Source: Gnetum montanum
Lineage: Eukaryota > Streptophyta > Gnetopsida > Gnetales > Gnetaceae
NCBI GenBank assembly: GCA_015680685.1
Contig: MNCI01003778.1
Span: 583,459 to 647,458 of the forward strand
Reading direction: 5' to 3'
Length of the DNA: 64,000 nt
The notes below the pieces were generated by a model that ran no database searches, was not told the DNA's origin, and worked only from the letters and a program-made list of their open reading frames with translations. Of the stretch, positions 11,066 to 22,329 are shown in pieces; position 1 is the stretch's first letter; the number at the start of each line of letters is the position of its first letter. The translations under genes were made by a program, and so were the position numbers.

Positions 11066-13465
11066 ATGGTTGCATCAACCATTGTTGTTGACACTGCTAA
11101 CCTCGAGAATCCTTGGACTTTGCAAGTTACGCCTCCTGTGGTCGAGTCGCCAACCAGTCCAGTCAGATCACATCGATCCCTCATGCTCCAAAAAAAGGAG
11201 CCTAAGGGACATGCTTAGCATAGGGAACATTACAATTTCCTCTGTGCTAAACTTTCGGTAAATCTACCCATGTATCCAGAAGAACTCGAAGAGAAACAAG
11301 AATACGAGTTCATATATTGCAATGGGAAGGAATTTATTCCTTCACCTAACACCAATGTACCCCTAATAGACCAATAACAATGGATTTTAGATCAAATTCT
11401 GATGGTCAAAGCATCGACGGAATAACAAGAGGAGTTGTTTCATGATGAAGTGCTTCATGATGGGTAGGATGATCTAGATTCCCACTCTGAGGGAGGTAGT
11501 CACACTAATTTGGTTGTGGCCCCTCCCTCCACGATGTCCTATGTAAATCCATTGTTCATGGTCACCATGCCCTTGACATTATCTAATGCTAACCAAGTCC
11601 CACAGTTGCCCTAACTACATTTTCTCTCTTCGACTACCCTCCCGGGTGGTGCCCTATCACAAATCATTCCTCAGCAGCCGCAGTTAGCTAATCCATCTCA
11701 TCATACACCTACACCCGTGTCACCGTATGTACACGCAATACCTACTTTGCAATTACATACAATGCCTACATTCATCCCAACTAAGATGATAGGACCTGCC
11801 ACTACAGCATGGTGGATTCCAAACATGTCCTTCGTTGCACATCCTACGTAAATGTCCCATCTCACTCATCTCCAAAACCAAGTCCTGCAGGTGCTAAACC
11901 CTGCTACAGGGTCATTTTCTGTGCCCTCGGCCATGCAAACAGTGTATCCCATGGTGCAATCGATGATGGTCCTCCCATCTGTGCCACCTACCAAGTGGTG
12001 GATGCCACAAATGGCACCGCCTGTAGAGACAATTCTGATAGCATTGCACATTGGCCAAGCTACTGCCCCTATTTTGCCACCCAGTGTGGCTCCTCCTGCT
12101 GTTCCAAAAATGACCTCTTCATCTATGGGTCTCGATCAAGCCTTCCAGCTTATTCAAACCCTTACTAAGGAAGTTAAATGCCTCAAGGCTACTGGTTCCA
12201 ACATAATACAGGTCATGGATTTTTACCATGATGATCCTATTAGTTTGGTAGTGCCTATTTTGTCGTTACCTCCTGGGATGCCACTCGCCCATTTTACAAA
12301 ATACAATGGGGAAGGTGATCCCAACATCCATCTAGTCACTTTTAGGTTAGAGTCATTCTTATTGCAACAATAGCCACACACCATCATCTGTGTCTTTGCT
12401 ATGTCCCTAATGGGTAAAGCTCTAGACTAGTATCGAGCACTCCCACGTTCTTCCATCTCAACTTTGGAAGAGCTATTAACTCAGTTCGTGACTTGCTTCA
12501 ATTACAACTTGAAACCAGAAGTCATGCTGGATCAGCTCATGGGAGTCAAGCAAGACCCGCTCGAGCCAATCCAAAAGTTTATACAGCGGTGGAGCACCAC
12601 CTTGAACGAAATCTATGAACCTATCACGGAGGCTCATCTGTTGGCAATTTTCAAGGGGATAGTTAATGACTTTATCAAGTCTAAACTATATTACCTCCCT
12701 CCTAGATCCCTTAGCCAAGCCTTCGCTCAAACTAAGAGCATTCAGGACGCAGCAAAGGCTAGTAAGGACCCAGCATATGTGGTCTACAAAAATGCCCGCA
12801 ATAAGGGTAAAGACAAAGGCAAAGCTATGACAAAGACAGTAGCAACGGTTGCCAATGGGGCCAAGAAGAAAAAAAACAACAAGAAAGTATCTACAGAGCC
12901 TGCTGAGCCCACAACCAGCTCAAATAGCATTGATCAAGAAACTCCATCTGCCCCTGAGGCACCTCCACAGCCGAAGCCTAATTTTGAGCGTAAAGACTGT
13001 TCAAAATACACGGCTCTACCTGTAAAGCCTTCAGAACTTCTGAAGAAATTGCTGGCAACTGGCCATATTCAACATAAGAAGGTATCCGAGGAGGGTCTGA
13101 AATGCCACAGAAGGCATTGTGAACTTCTCAAGAATCCCTCCTTGGCCTTGCCAAACAAACCGCCAGTCCCCAAAAATTTTAGGCTGGACCTTTTTCGTGA
13201 CTATCACCAGCTGTGTGATCATGACACAAATTACTACTGGGCATTGAAAGATGACATTCAACGCATGATCAATCAAGGTAAACTAATCTTAGATAGTAGT
13301 AGTCTGATCTGTCCGGAGAATCAATCCATGCATGTGTACCAAGACCCACTAAACAAAAATAATGCAGGGTACACTATCAATGTAGTGGGTATGGAAGGCG
13401 ATGGCCAAGCACACCAAAATAACCTTTTGTGCTGCGTGTACCTCCTCACCTATCTTAGACGATAA
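11066..13465 (+). pseudogene. gag: gag of element B, one frame with several stops
   Basis: From the ATG at 11066 a single reading frame runs to 13465, broken by several stops. The N-terminal third is variable and proline-rich. The gag core lies at about 12275-12800: KYNGEGDPNIHLVTFRLESF, a block reading ALPRSSISTLEELLTQFVT, and the IQKFIQRWSTTLNEIYEP helix, ending with LSQAFAQTKSIQD. A lysine-rich segment follows (about 12790-12890), then a conserved KYTALPVKPSELLKKLLATG block near 13000 seen also in A and C. The gene encodes the structural protein of the particle. Where E-like relatives or the consensus have Trp or Gln, several codons are TAG, in line with cytosine-deamination decay. Confidence 0.9.
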
Positions 13466-13469
13466 GCCT

Positions 13470-14822
13470 GTCGATATCGACGGGCGTGGTTTAGCAACAA
13501 CCCTTCATTCTCCGAGTTCTGTCTACTACCGTCGTCCCACAACTCATTATCGATAAAGCCACGGCCCAGGCTGCTCCCACACCTAAGGCATCCTTTGTCA
13601 TCATGGTACCAAAACCTTCAGTTGCTCCTGCTACGCAGGGGCAACCCTCTAAGTCAATGCCCCAATCACAACCTAACAGGAAATATGAAGGGCATATGAC
13701 AGTTGATACAGCCAAGGACCACCTTACGCTGGGGTTTCCCAAGCCTAAGCCCCTCGCATTGACACCCTTGGCCCCACCCTCAAAGAAAGATGATGCTACA
13801 CAAACCCAACCATCTTCTCCCAACCCAAGAAAATGTAGCCCTCAACCAGAAATCGTTCCTCCTTGAGAGATTTGTCTCCTGGGACGAATGGAAGAAGAGA
13901 AGGGTGATAAAAAACCAGACCATGGATGTGATCTCCTCAACGCTTTTACGCGAGTTAAGTAGGCTTTGAAACAAAAAAATAAAATGTTGAGCCTTTATGA
14001 CTTGCTGATGATGTCACAACAGCATCATGAGGCCATGGTTCGCATGTTAACATCCATATCCATGGACGAGAGCCTACAAGTGGATGAAGAGGTGATCCAC
14101 TCCATCATGCTTCCCCTTACCACTGAACAACATAAGCCTTCCCTACTGACTTTTCATGATGAATCCATTAAAGATGACCTAGAAAAGAGTCAAGTGATAA
14201 TAGCGCCTATGTTCATCACTATCCAAGTCGGCCAATATCGAATCCAGAGAGTACACATAGATGACGGGGCAGCTGCCAATGTCATTCCATATCCCATAGT
14301 GGATAAATTGGGCTTGATCAACTAGATCAGTCCCATGACAATGTCATGTTTAAAGTCATTCAATGGGACACGAATGCAAGTCAAAGGCACAGTATGCATT
14401 AACTTCATAGTAGAGGACCAATTCCCCACAGATGCAATGTTTATCATCATTGAGGAGATGCGTAGTCTCAACTTAATCTTGGGGAGGTCTTGGTTGGCTC
14501 AACTAAGGGTAGTTTCATCATCCATTTATCAAGAGATCCATTTTCCCTATGCAGGGGGGAATTTATCATCCATGACGATAAGATGATCCCTCAGGTTGTT
14601 AATAACGTAGAAATGGAACAGGGTTCAGAAATCGAAATTCCTGAAGATCAGTCTCTTGTCCCAATACTTGAACAGGCCAAAACAGTGGCTAATGACAGCT
14701 TGATCTGGGCTGAACTACATTTTCAAGAGGAACATGATGGTGTAGAGGAATGGAGTAATAAACCTCCTCGTCCTTACGCATTGCCAAAAATGAAAACAAA
14801 TAAGAAGCAGCTGCAGAGCTAG
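13470..14822 (+). pseudogene. pro: Protease region of element B (gag-pro end), frameshifted
   Basis: The reading shifts frame near 13470-13600 and continues through a proline/lysine linker (13603-13866). It enters a conserved block starting KNKMLSLYDLLMMSQQHHEA (13975 on), also present in A and C. The retropepsin follows: VHIDDGAAANVIPYPIVDKL (about 14250-14310) with the DDGA active-site motif intact, a stop at about 14325, then CLKSFNGTRM and LNLILGRSWL (about 14468-14500). A second shift near 14550 leads into an acidic tail ending at the stop at about 14822. It would process the polyprotein. RT does not follow directly: about 5.2 kb lies between. Confidence 0.9.
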
Positions 14823-14919
14823 CGAATGAACACGTTAGCGTGACATATTACATTAGTACACGTTGTTTAATTTTATGCATTTTACGCTCTTTCTTTTTAC
14901 ATTTTCCTTATCACGCTTA

Positions 14920-15062
14920 CAATGACCTGGCCCAAAATGGCCTTAAAGTAGTTGCGGCCCGCTACGGCCTAAAACTGGCAATTTTGCTTATCCTTTTACG
15001 CTTATGATGGCTCGCCTTGAAATGGCCTTAAACTATTAACGGCCTGCAATGGCCTAAAACAT
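14920..15062 (+). repeat. Repeat block 1 of element B (GGCCTTAAACTGGCA type)
   Basis: About four units of the form GGCCYRNNATGGCCTTAAACTAGCAA lie between the gag-pro end and the antisense gene. The same unit type forms larger blocks at 26460-26830 (A), 36835-37085 (C) and 60690-60990 (E). Confidence 0.8.
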
Positions 15063-15197
15063 ATGATCCTTCTAATGATATGCTTCATTTCCAAAAAAAT
15101 AAAATCTTTATATCACATCGATTATATCGCTTAAATTGACGAACATTGTTCTTTTACTCCACTCCATTGTAATAAAAGGTTGGCCAATGTAACCACC

Positions 15198-18100
15198 TCA
15201 CAAATTGTCGCTGTTACCACCACCACCTGTGTCATCCAACTCCACCTCTGCCTCATGAAAATCATCCTCATAGGGACCTTCTTCATGTGGTGTCTCTTCA
15301 TGGGGACGGTCCTCTCTGTGGGACTCTTCCTCACGGGATTTCTCAATGCGCATTTGATTATCTTCATTACGCTCTACCTCATGGAGATCCTCTTTTTGGG
15401 GACCATCATCTTCATTACACTCCCCCTCGTGTAGACCCTCTTCATGGGGATCATCATCTTCATTACGCTTCCCCTCGTGAAGACCCTCTTTGCAAGGACC
15501 ATTATCTCCATTACGCTCATCCTTATGAAGATCCTCCTTGTGCCAATCCTACGATTTGACATGACATGCATGTTAGCATTACCACCAAGACTATGCATAA
15601 CAAGAATGTAATAGTCCTACAACTTACCTGTGATGGTCCTGCATTAGCTACGAAAGGAATCTATTCCAAACCAACCCATATGCGTTGCATGATCTCTTCC
15701 TCGGTAAGCTCAGACAAAACACCATCTCCTAGATTAGTTCCAGCCTTAACCTTCCCCTTCTCCATAGGAGTCCATTGGGATGGTTTAGGGAAGAAGGAAG
15801 GGATAGTGGTCTCCCTACTAGGGAGAGTTATTTCTCTTTCTGGGGAGACGTTTACTGTCACTTTCTCCTAAAACTTTTCGTATGCTTCAGAAGCACCGAT
15901 GACATCAAGGAATAGCCAAAGGAACCGTGCTTCAATAGCAGAATCCCTGTAATGTTGGCAGTAGGTAGTACATTCTCACTTATACACATGCTTATGGTCT
16001 TTCTGTGTCTACCCGCATTCTTGGACCATTGCGCTGAAATCCTTCCAGTCTTGGTTCTTCTAGGCTAGGAGATTCATTTGCATCTGTTGCTCAATGAGCT
16101 CACAGCTGGCTTGGATGTTCTTTCTGATGACTATCCAATAACAGGCATAGTCAATTATAGTTGTATGCCAATTCTCATTGTTAGCCTCCTGAGCCAACAG
16201 AAATTCATTTCGAGACTCCAGGTCCTCAACCCTACCGGTTAGGAACATCTTCTCCTTTTCTACTTTTTGTAACCTCTTCCAAAGATCTTCGTTGATGTTT
16301 TGGCACTCCCATAAAGAGCAGGTCAAGCGTAATGCACATTTACGCATTTCATTGTAAAGGTTAGATATAGTACGATAAACATAAAGGACAATTGAGACAT
16401 TATGATAATGAAAAAATCAATTCAAAAAAACCCTCAAAGGTAGTAATGTGAGGTTTCCCTCTGAGGAAAAGTCAAACTCACCAGTGACAAATTGTTCTAC
16501 TTTTCCTAGTTCATCTGAAAGGACTTCGACATCCTCCACTTCCATCTCTTCTTTAGGCATAGGAACCTGTGTGTCGCCTACATTGCCAATAAGGGCCTCC
16601 TTTTCCAAAATTGGGGCCCCTTCTTCATGCCATATGACTATTGCCCCTGTTTTAGGGGTCAAATCCTCTACATTTTTTCCTTTGTCTGCTAAAAAAAATA
16701 GTTAGTTGAAACACTTACAAATGCTACATGACGTCACATCTATATGCAATGTAATACATGTATAAACTAATTATGCATCTCTCTACTTACTAGCCAAGGG
16801 ATTGTTCTTGTGAAATTCAATTTGCAGCCTCGTTCCCTCTACATCAATCAGACCAGGAGACTCCACGGTCGGATGATGTTTTTTCCACTAGACTGATGAA
16901 CTCACTATTTCTTCTGCCAGGCGTTTCCCCCTCAATACACTACCGGTGTAAGAAGGGAGAGCTCCACCCACACTGTCCTGGCCCCACGTACGAGGCACCA
17001 CCAAATTCTTAGTCATGAGTGAAAGAGAATCCCCAATGCCTTCAAGGGGATCTTACGATCGGGTGGTGTCGAAAACCTGAGAAATCCATGGTTTGGAAAT
17101 ATGGTTACAATCTTGCTGCACCCAGATTCCATCCCTCTGAACCACTAGAAATTCAGCAAAATGCAGAAAGCAAGCTATAAAGAAGACGAAATGCATGTTG
17201 AAGCAGGACTCAAGCTTCTTGTGAAGCTTGACCATTTTAGCCTGCAAGCCTTCAGCGAAGTAGCTGGCTCAATTATATCGTGTTCCCTCCTCCATGACCT
17301 CCTGCATGATCCGAGCTTGCTCTATGATAAGGATTCTTTCCTAGGAGAGCAACTTAGGAAAGGCATGAGCTCGAAAGAGGGGATAAATGGTATGAGCTAC
17401 CTCCAGCTTGATTTTATCAGCAAGGATTCCTTTCACTTCCTTTTTAACCCCTAGCCACTCCTCTATCTCCTTCTGGCACTTAGAACTCCTCTTTGACTTT
17501 TCTTCTACTGGAAGGCCACCAGAGGGAACACCAAAAAACTCAGTGAACAGTTGAGTGTCAATACCAAAACTTACACACACGTTCCGCATGTGTATGTAAA
17601 AAAACTTAGCTTCTTTGCTGAAAGAGTTAACTACGGTTAACATTTCGCCTGCAGTGACATCGGGGATTACAGCCAAAAATAGCTCTATTAGTCCAGCTTC
17701 CTGGAGGTTATTAGTTAAAATAGATGGGGCCACACTATGACTAATCCAATGTTGTGCTTCTTTTATGTCACCATAATGATACAAAAGACTATTCGCTTAA
17801 CTCCCGGAGGCCATAACTGTGACCTCCCGTGATTCCCTAACTGTAAACATAAAATAAAGGTTTAGAAAATATCACAAAATAAAATGATTTTATACATTGT
17901 TTCCATCCTATAAGATTGTACAATGAACCACCATAGTATGATTTACCACATCCAAAAGGCAAAGGAAATGGTGGGATTTTCTCTTGCACGTCTGCGACAA
18001 TGAGAGGATGATCCAAAGTCCACTCTTTATCTAGCCATTCAAGTCTTTTACACTTGGAGAAGAATTCTACATAGCGAGTAGGGTAATGTGGGATCTCAAG

Positions 18101-19426
18101 TTGTAGCTGTCCCATAACACCATCATGTACATTACTAATATAAGTGAACTCCTTTATGGCCGTTTTGGCCATAGACAACATATCTGTATCACCTTGGAGA
18201 CCATCCTTATTGATGAAGAACCTACATTATAGAATGTAGACAATAGTTTATACTTGAAACAAATTCAAATAATGGTTAGCATATCATAACACCATGGAAA
18301 CATTTACCCACCTGCATAATACATAATGCTAGGTGGATTCTGGAAGTAGGTCATAATATGATGAGCCACGAACAGAGTGTTGTAGGTGTGATAACAATTA
18401 AACCTGGTCATATCCCAAATCCAAGACAAACGCCTCACACCCTTGGCACTCTATTCGTGGTCTAGCACCCACATGGTTTTGATTGAGCCATCCACCAGAA
18501 ATGTCAAGATGGCCTACATTGATCCAACTAGTAGCGTCTCCAGAATGGCGATGGCTATCTCAGCCAGTAGATGCGACCAAATAATTACGCTGAAATTATG
18601 TAACAAAAATTGCAAAAACTCCCGTGCACCTCTTCGGAACCAAACCACCTCCTCCTTTACACGAGCATGAGGAGGAGGAACATTGGCCATGGGGACATGC
18701 AAATAGCATAGAACATCCACAATGTCCAAGACGATCAGGACAGGCTTTAGCGTAATCCTTTACAATGAAACACGCTACCATTAGGAACAACAATGTAGAC
18801 ATACTAACAACTTAAGAGCAAAAAAAATAAAAAAAAATGCACATAAAAATCCATTACGCAATACTAGGGTTCCCATCATCTTGACTCCCAGAAAATTGCA
18901 GGTTACGCTGGAAATGCATTACCAAAATCACCCAAACCCTTGCGATGGCACAAGGTTTGTACTTGACAACGGTGACAAAAGTAACACTGCATATTACCCT
19001 AGCATAACATGAAACCATTATGGATGAAACAATGGAATCCTATTTATACTACATAAGGGTATAGTACCTGGACCCCTCTAGTTATGCATTACGTTCACAC
19101 AGTATTGTCCAAGATCACCCTAACCCTTGCGACTACGCAAGGTCTGTCTCTAACAACGATGATAGGGGTAATATCACAAACTACAATAGCTTAGCCCACA
19201 CAACCAAGTATCAATGCCCAACATAAGACACATCTTTGAAATAGGTACAATTGTGATGCCATAACAACAACAATAAAACTCATGCAGGAGGGTAAAAGGT
19301 GACTTACCGGGCGAGTGGAGTAGCCTCCTGCATTTTAACCCTAGCCTTCGAAACCCGCTGTAAACTCTCTTGCACTTCATCAATCTTCACCAATTTGACA
19401 TGTTTTCCTTTGGTCTTTGGTACCAT
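15198..19426 (-). pseudogene. Antisense multi-exon gene in element B: FCP1/NIF-like domain, unknown domain, coiled coil, acidic tail
   Basis: Minus-strand gene between protease and RT, from ATG 19426-19424 to a TGA at 15200-15198. Supported introns (all GT-AG): 19307-18758, 18311-18222, 17946-17841, 16790-16686 and 15627-15549; a further GTGAGT donor is at 16481. Exon 2 (18757-18312) looks like an FCP1/NIF (HAD) domain: LIVLDIVDVL (motif I), VVWFRRGAREFLQFLLHNFS, IIWSH, then NTLFVAHHIMTYFQNPPS, where the usual NTLLVDDxPxK...NPPNT has lost its aspartates. Exon 4 has an unrecognised domain (LQEAGLIELFLAVIPDV..., TEFFGVP) matched in element E. Then come a charged coiled-coil-like part (16347-16060), an MEKGKVKAGTNLGDGV block and an acidic repeat tail. 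Several in-frame stops make it a pseudogene. The function is unknown. Domain identity is by motif recall. Confidence 0.8.
15370..15548 (-). repeat. Tandem repeat coding the acidic tail of the antisense gene
   Basis: Three to four imperfect units of about 48-51 bp. On the minus strand they encode EEGLHEGERNEDDDPH-like 16-17-residue repeats, and they lie in the last exon. Other frames give the spurious open stretches seen here. Confidence 0.8.
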
Positions 19427-19544
19427 GGTTATGAATGAACAACCTTCGCAAAATTGTCTATTTACACCTTACTTCTGCTTTCCTTCTACTATAGCCTAAT
19501 TCAAATCCGCAATGTCTCCAATCTGCTTTGAGGATAAACCATCA

Positions 19545-19554
19545 GCTTATAAAT
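19545..19554 (-). promoter_or_regulatory. TATA-like box upstream of the antisense gene in B
   Basis: ATTTATAAGC on the minus strand, about 120 bases before the ATG at 19426. Element E has a stronger TATA box in the same relative position (61173). Confidence 0.35.
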
Positions 19555-19989
19555 GGATTGGTTGAAACTAACTATTTCCATGTCTGATCAATGCATAGTT
19601 TTCTCGAAACATAGGTATGTCAGTGCGACATGAAGCATGAAGATCACAACATTAATCAAGTAGATATCCTATAGATTATGGTCTGGAAATACCCTAAACT
19701 AACGCATGCCTTATCGTCTAGTAATCTGGTTGCATTAACTACAGTATGTACAAAATTCTAAATTAGCTGTTGAGACATGCTAAACGCACCACATTACATC
19801 TTTCATCATAGTCCGTAGAAGTCTTACACTAATATCTAGGAAATCGTGCTTACAGCCTTCTCACAAACCATGCATATGGTAACGGTCCGCTAAGACCTTA
19901 AATTGGCAACCTTTTAACATGCATATCTAGAAAACCTTTTATCGTTTCAACAGATAAAACAAAAAAATATATACAATGTAACAACCTCC

Positions 19990-20007
19990 ATTTCTGGTGT
20001 TTTGCAG
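19990..20007 (+). other. Splice-acceptor-like site before RT in element B
   Basis: A pyrimidine-rich stretch ending TGTTTTGCAG lies 12 bases before the ATG (20020) that opens the pol frame. Element E has TTTATTGGCAG before its pol ATG on the minus strand (about 60595-60606). Ogre-type elements are known to splice an intron between protease and RT. The matching donor was not found. Confidence 0.5.
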
Positions 20008-20019
20008 GTTAATTCGTAA

Positions 20020-21120
20020 ATGGATGTAGCTTTACTCGCACCCCTAACCCTAATAGACCCATATGGGGAAACTATTAGACAGCTCAACCTTGCACTGATA
20101 GGAACTGATGCTTCCCTCTATGACATAACCATAGCAACCTTAGAAATATCCCCAGACTAGCTAGAACACTTGGCCCAAACCCTAGACCTGGAGGTTGGCA
20201 ATGTGACTGAGGACTCCCTCACTGAGGTCCCTATGGTTACGCACAAAGGAGGAAGCAAAACTCTAAAAGTTAGTTCTCTCCTTGACCAACAAATGCAAAG
20301 CTACGTATTTTGAGTGCTCCAAAATAATTTTGCGCTATTCGCATGATCATACGAAGACACGACGGGTTTAGACCCGAGACTAATACAACACAACATAGTT
20401 TTAGACCTACACATCAAAGTAGTTAAATAGAAAGCATAGAAGATTAAGCCTGAAATCGTGCTAGCAGTGCGTGATGAAATCACTAAGCTGTATCAAGCTG
20501 GTTTCATTTGCACAGTCAATTATTCAGACTGGGTGTTAAACATCGTAGTTGTCTCCAAGAAAATAGGAGGAATACGCATCTGTATAGAATTTTGTGATCT
20601 GAACAAGGCCACGATTAAAGACAACTTCCTATTACTGAGTATCGACCAACTTATTGATACAACAGCTGGCCACACATTACTATCCTTTATGGATGGGTTT
20701 TCAGGCTATAATCAAATTCGTATCAACCCAGAACACCAACTGACTATGACTTTCATGACCCCCTGGGGAACTTTCTATTACACCATGATGCCTTTCGGGT
20801 TAAAAAACACTAGAGCAACTTATCAACGCGTCATGACATACATCTTTAGCGATTACCTCTTAGAGAGATTGAACAACTACGTAAATGACATAGCTGTTAA
20901 ATTTAAGAAGTCGGAAGATCACCCAAAAGACCTAGAGTTAATCCTTAAACGATGTCTTAGGCACAACCTATGGCTCAACCTAAGAAAATGCGTATTCAGA
21001 GTCAAAAATGAGTGCATGTTGGGGTTTGTGGTATCAGAGAATGGCATCTGAGTCAACCCCGATAAGGTTAAAGCCATCATTAACCTAGCAACACCTACAA
21101 ACCTCAAGGAACTATGTGGG
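20020..21120 (+). pseudogene. pol: Reverse transcriptase of element B, catalytic motif altered
   Basis: Opens at ATG 20020 with MDVALLAPLTLIDPYGETIR, a pre-RT segment also seen in E. Stops precede the RT core. RT landmarks in order: EITKLYQAGFI, RICIEFCDLNKATIKDNF, IDQLIDTTAGHTLLSFMDGF with SGYNQI, MPFGLKN, the catalytic box at 20878-20889 and LNLRKCVFRV. The catalytic YVDD reads YVND (Asn at 20884-20886), which would abolish activity; element E keeps YVDD. The sequence type (TAGH, LSFMDGFSGYNQI) is the Tat lineage. The enzyme copies element RNA into DNA. Confidence 0.92.
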
Positions 21121-21723
21121 TTGCAAGGTAGGTTGCAATTTATGAGATGGTTCATCTCGAAGTTAATAGACAAATTACACCCCATGCAGCATCTACTCAA
21201 GAAAGGGGTTAACTTCGAATGGATCGAGCACTTCCAACATGAATTTGATAATCTAAAGAAAGAGCTATTACATTTTCCAATGGTTTTCCCACCACAAAGG
21301 GATCAGCCTTTCTACATATACATGGCAAGCTCAGAGGTGTCTATAGCTGTATTGTTTTGCCAAAGAAGGGATGATAAGTCAGAAGTTCCTATCTATTATC
21401 TAAGTCACACTCTATTTGCATACAAAACATGGTACAATGAAGTAGAGCATAACTGCTTGGCATTGGTGTTTGTATTAAAAAAGTGTAGGCACTATCTTTT
21501 CCATAGCCAAGTCAATATAATCTACAAGAAATACATTCTGCGGGCCATCACAAAAAACTTATACGAGAGCAATAGGATGGTCCACTGGAAAGCCATCACA
21601 GCAGAATTCAACTTGCACTACATTGGCCAATCTTCCATGAAAGGCCAAGCAATAGTTGACCAACTTGCAACATCACCAGTTAACGATCAAGCCATGATAG
21701 AACCCAAGTTTCCTAATGAATAG
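21121..21723 (+). pseudogene. pol: RT connection and first RNase H of element B
   Basis: Continues in the RT frame: LQGRLQFMRWFISKL (thumb/connection), then FYIYMASSEVSIAVLF, PIYYLSHTL, WYNEVEHNCLALVFVLKKCR and HYLFHSQVNIIYK of the RT-linked RNase H. A 200-residue open stretch. The usual catalytic Asp/Glu pattern is poorly kept (YMASSE, VEHNCLAL), as in Tat elements where this first RNase H is degenerate and a second one takes over. Confidence 0.85.
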
Positions 21724-21744
21724 ATACATAGTTTAAGCCTTGTA

Positions 21745-22300
21745 GTGATAGGCCTCAAAGCAACGTTATACTTTGATGGAACTTCGACTAACAGAGGTGG
21801 CAGTGCTACCACTTTCATTACGCTCTCCCCAGAAGATGTTTGCACATTGGCTTACTGCCTGGCATTTCCTTGTATGAACAATGTGGCAGAGTACGAGGGA
21901 CTCCTCAGGGGATTTTTGATACCCAAGGAACTCAACCTTTGACATCTAGCAATTCGAGACAATTCGATGCTTGTCATCAATCAAATCATAGGAGTCTACG
22001 CCTGCAAAGATGCGCATCTATAGCCCTATTATGATATGGCTAAAAATCTCTTGAAACAATTCATGATAACTGATTTCCAACACATGCTGCCTAATGAGAA
22101 CACTGTAGCCAATGCACTAGCCACACTGGCTTTAAACGTGCCACCACATTTGTTTGCCACTTGGCCCGCTTTAATGATGGAATGTACAGACCCTATCATT
22201 TAAGCGGTGCAAATTTCTTCTCTAAGAACAGGTGGAACGCTAGAATGGTACGATAACATTAAAGCCTACCTTCTGCATGGAGAACCAGCATGCGAGTTAA
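21745..22300 (+). pseudogene. pol: Second (plant/archaeal-type) RNase H of element B
   Basis: Reads LYFDGTSTNRGGSATTF (first Asp), NNVAEYEGLLRGF (Glu), a stop, then IRDNSMLVINQIIGVYACKD (second Asp region) and NTVANALATLALNVP. This extra RNase H downstream of the normal one is a hallmark of Tat/Ogre elements. Element E has the same domain with GDSQLVINQVIDVYACKA. Three stops in B. Confidence 0.85.
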
Positions 22301-22329
22301 CACCTACACAAAAAGACGCAATCTTCTGC

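Noticed and set aside
13491-13823. Minus-strand 110-residue frame
   Set aside because: Opposite to the gag-pro linker of B, whose plus-strand reading is conserved with A and C.
15287-15559. Plus-strand open frame of 90 residues rich in His/Tyr/Asp repeats
   Set aside because: It is the complement of the acidic-tail repeat of the antisense gene; the minus-strand frame fits the exon structure.
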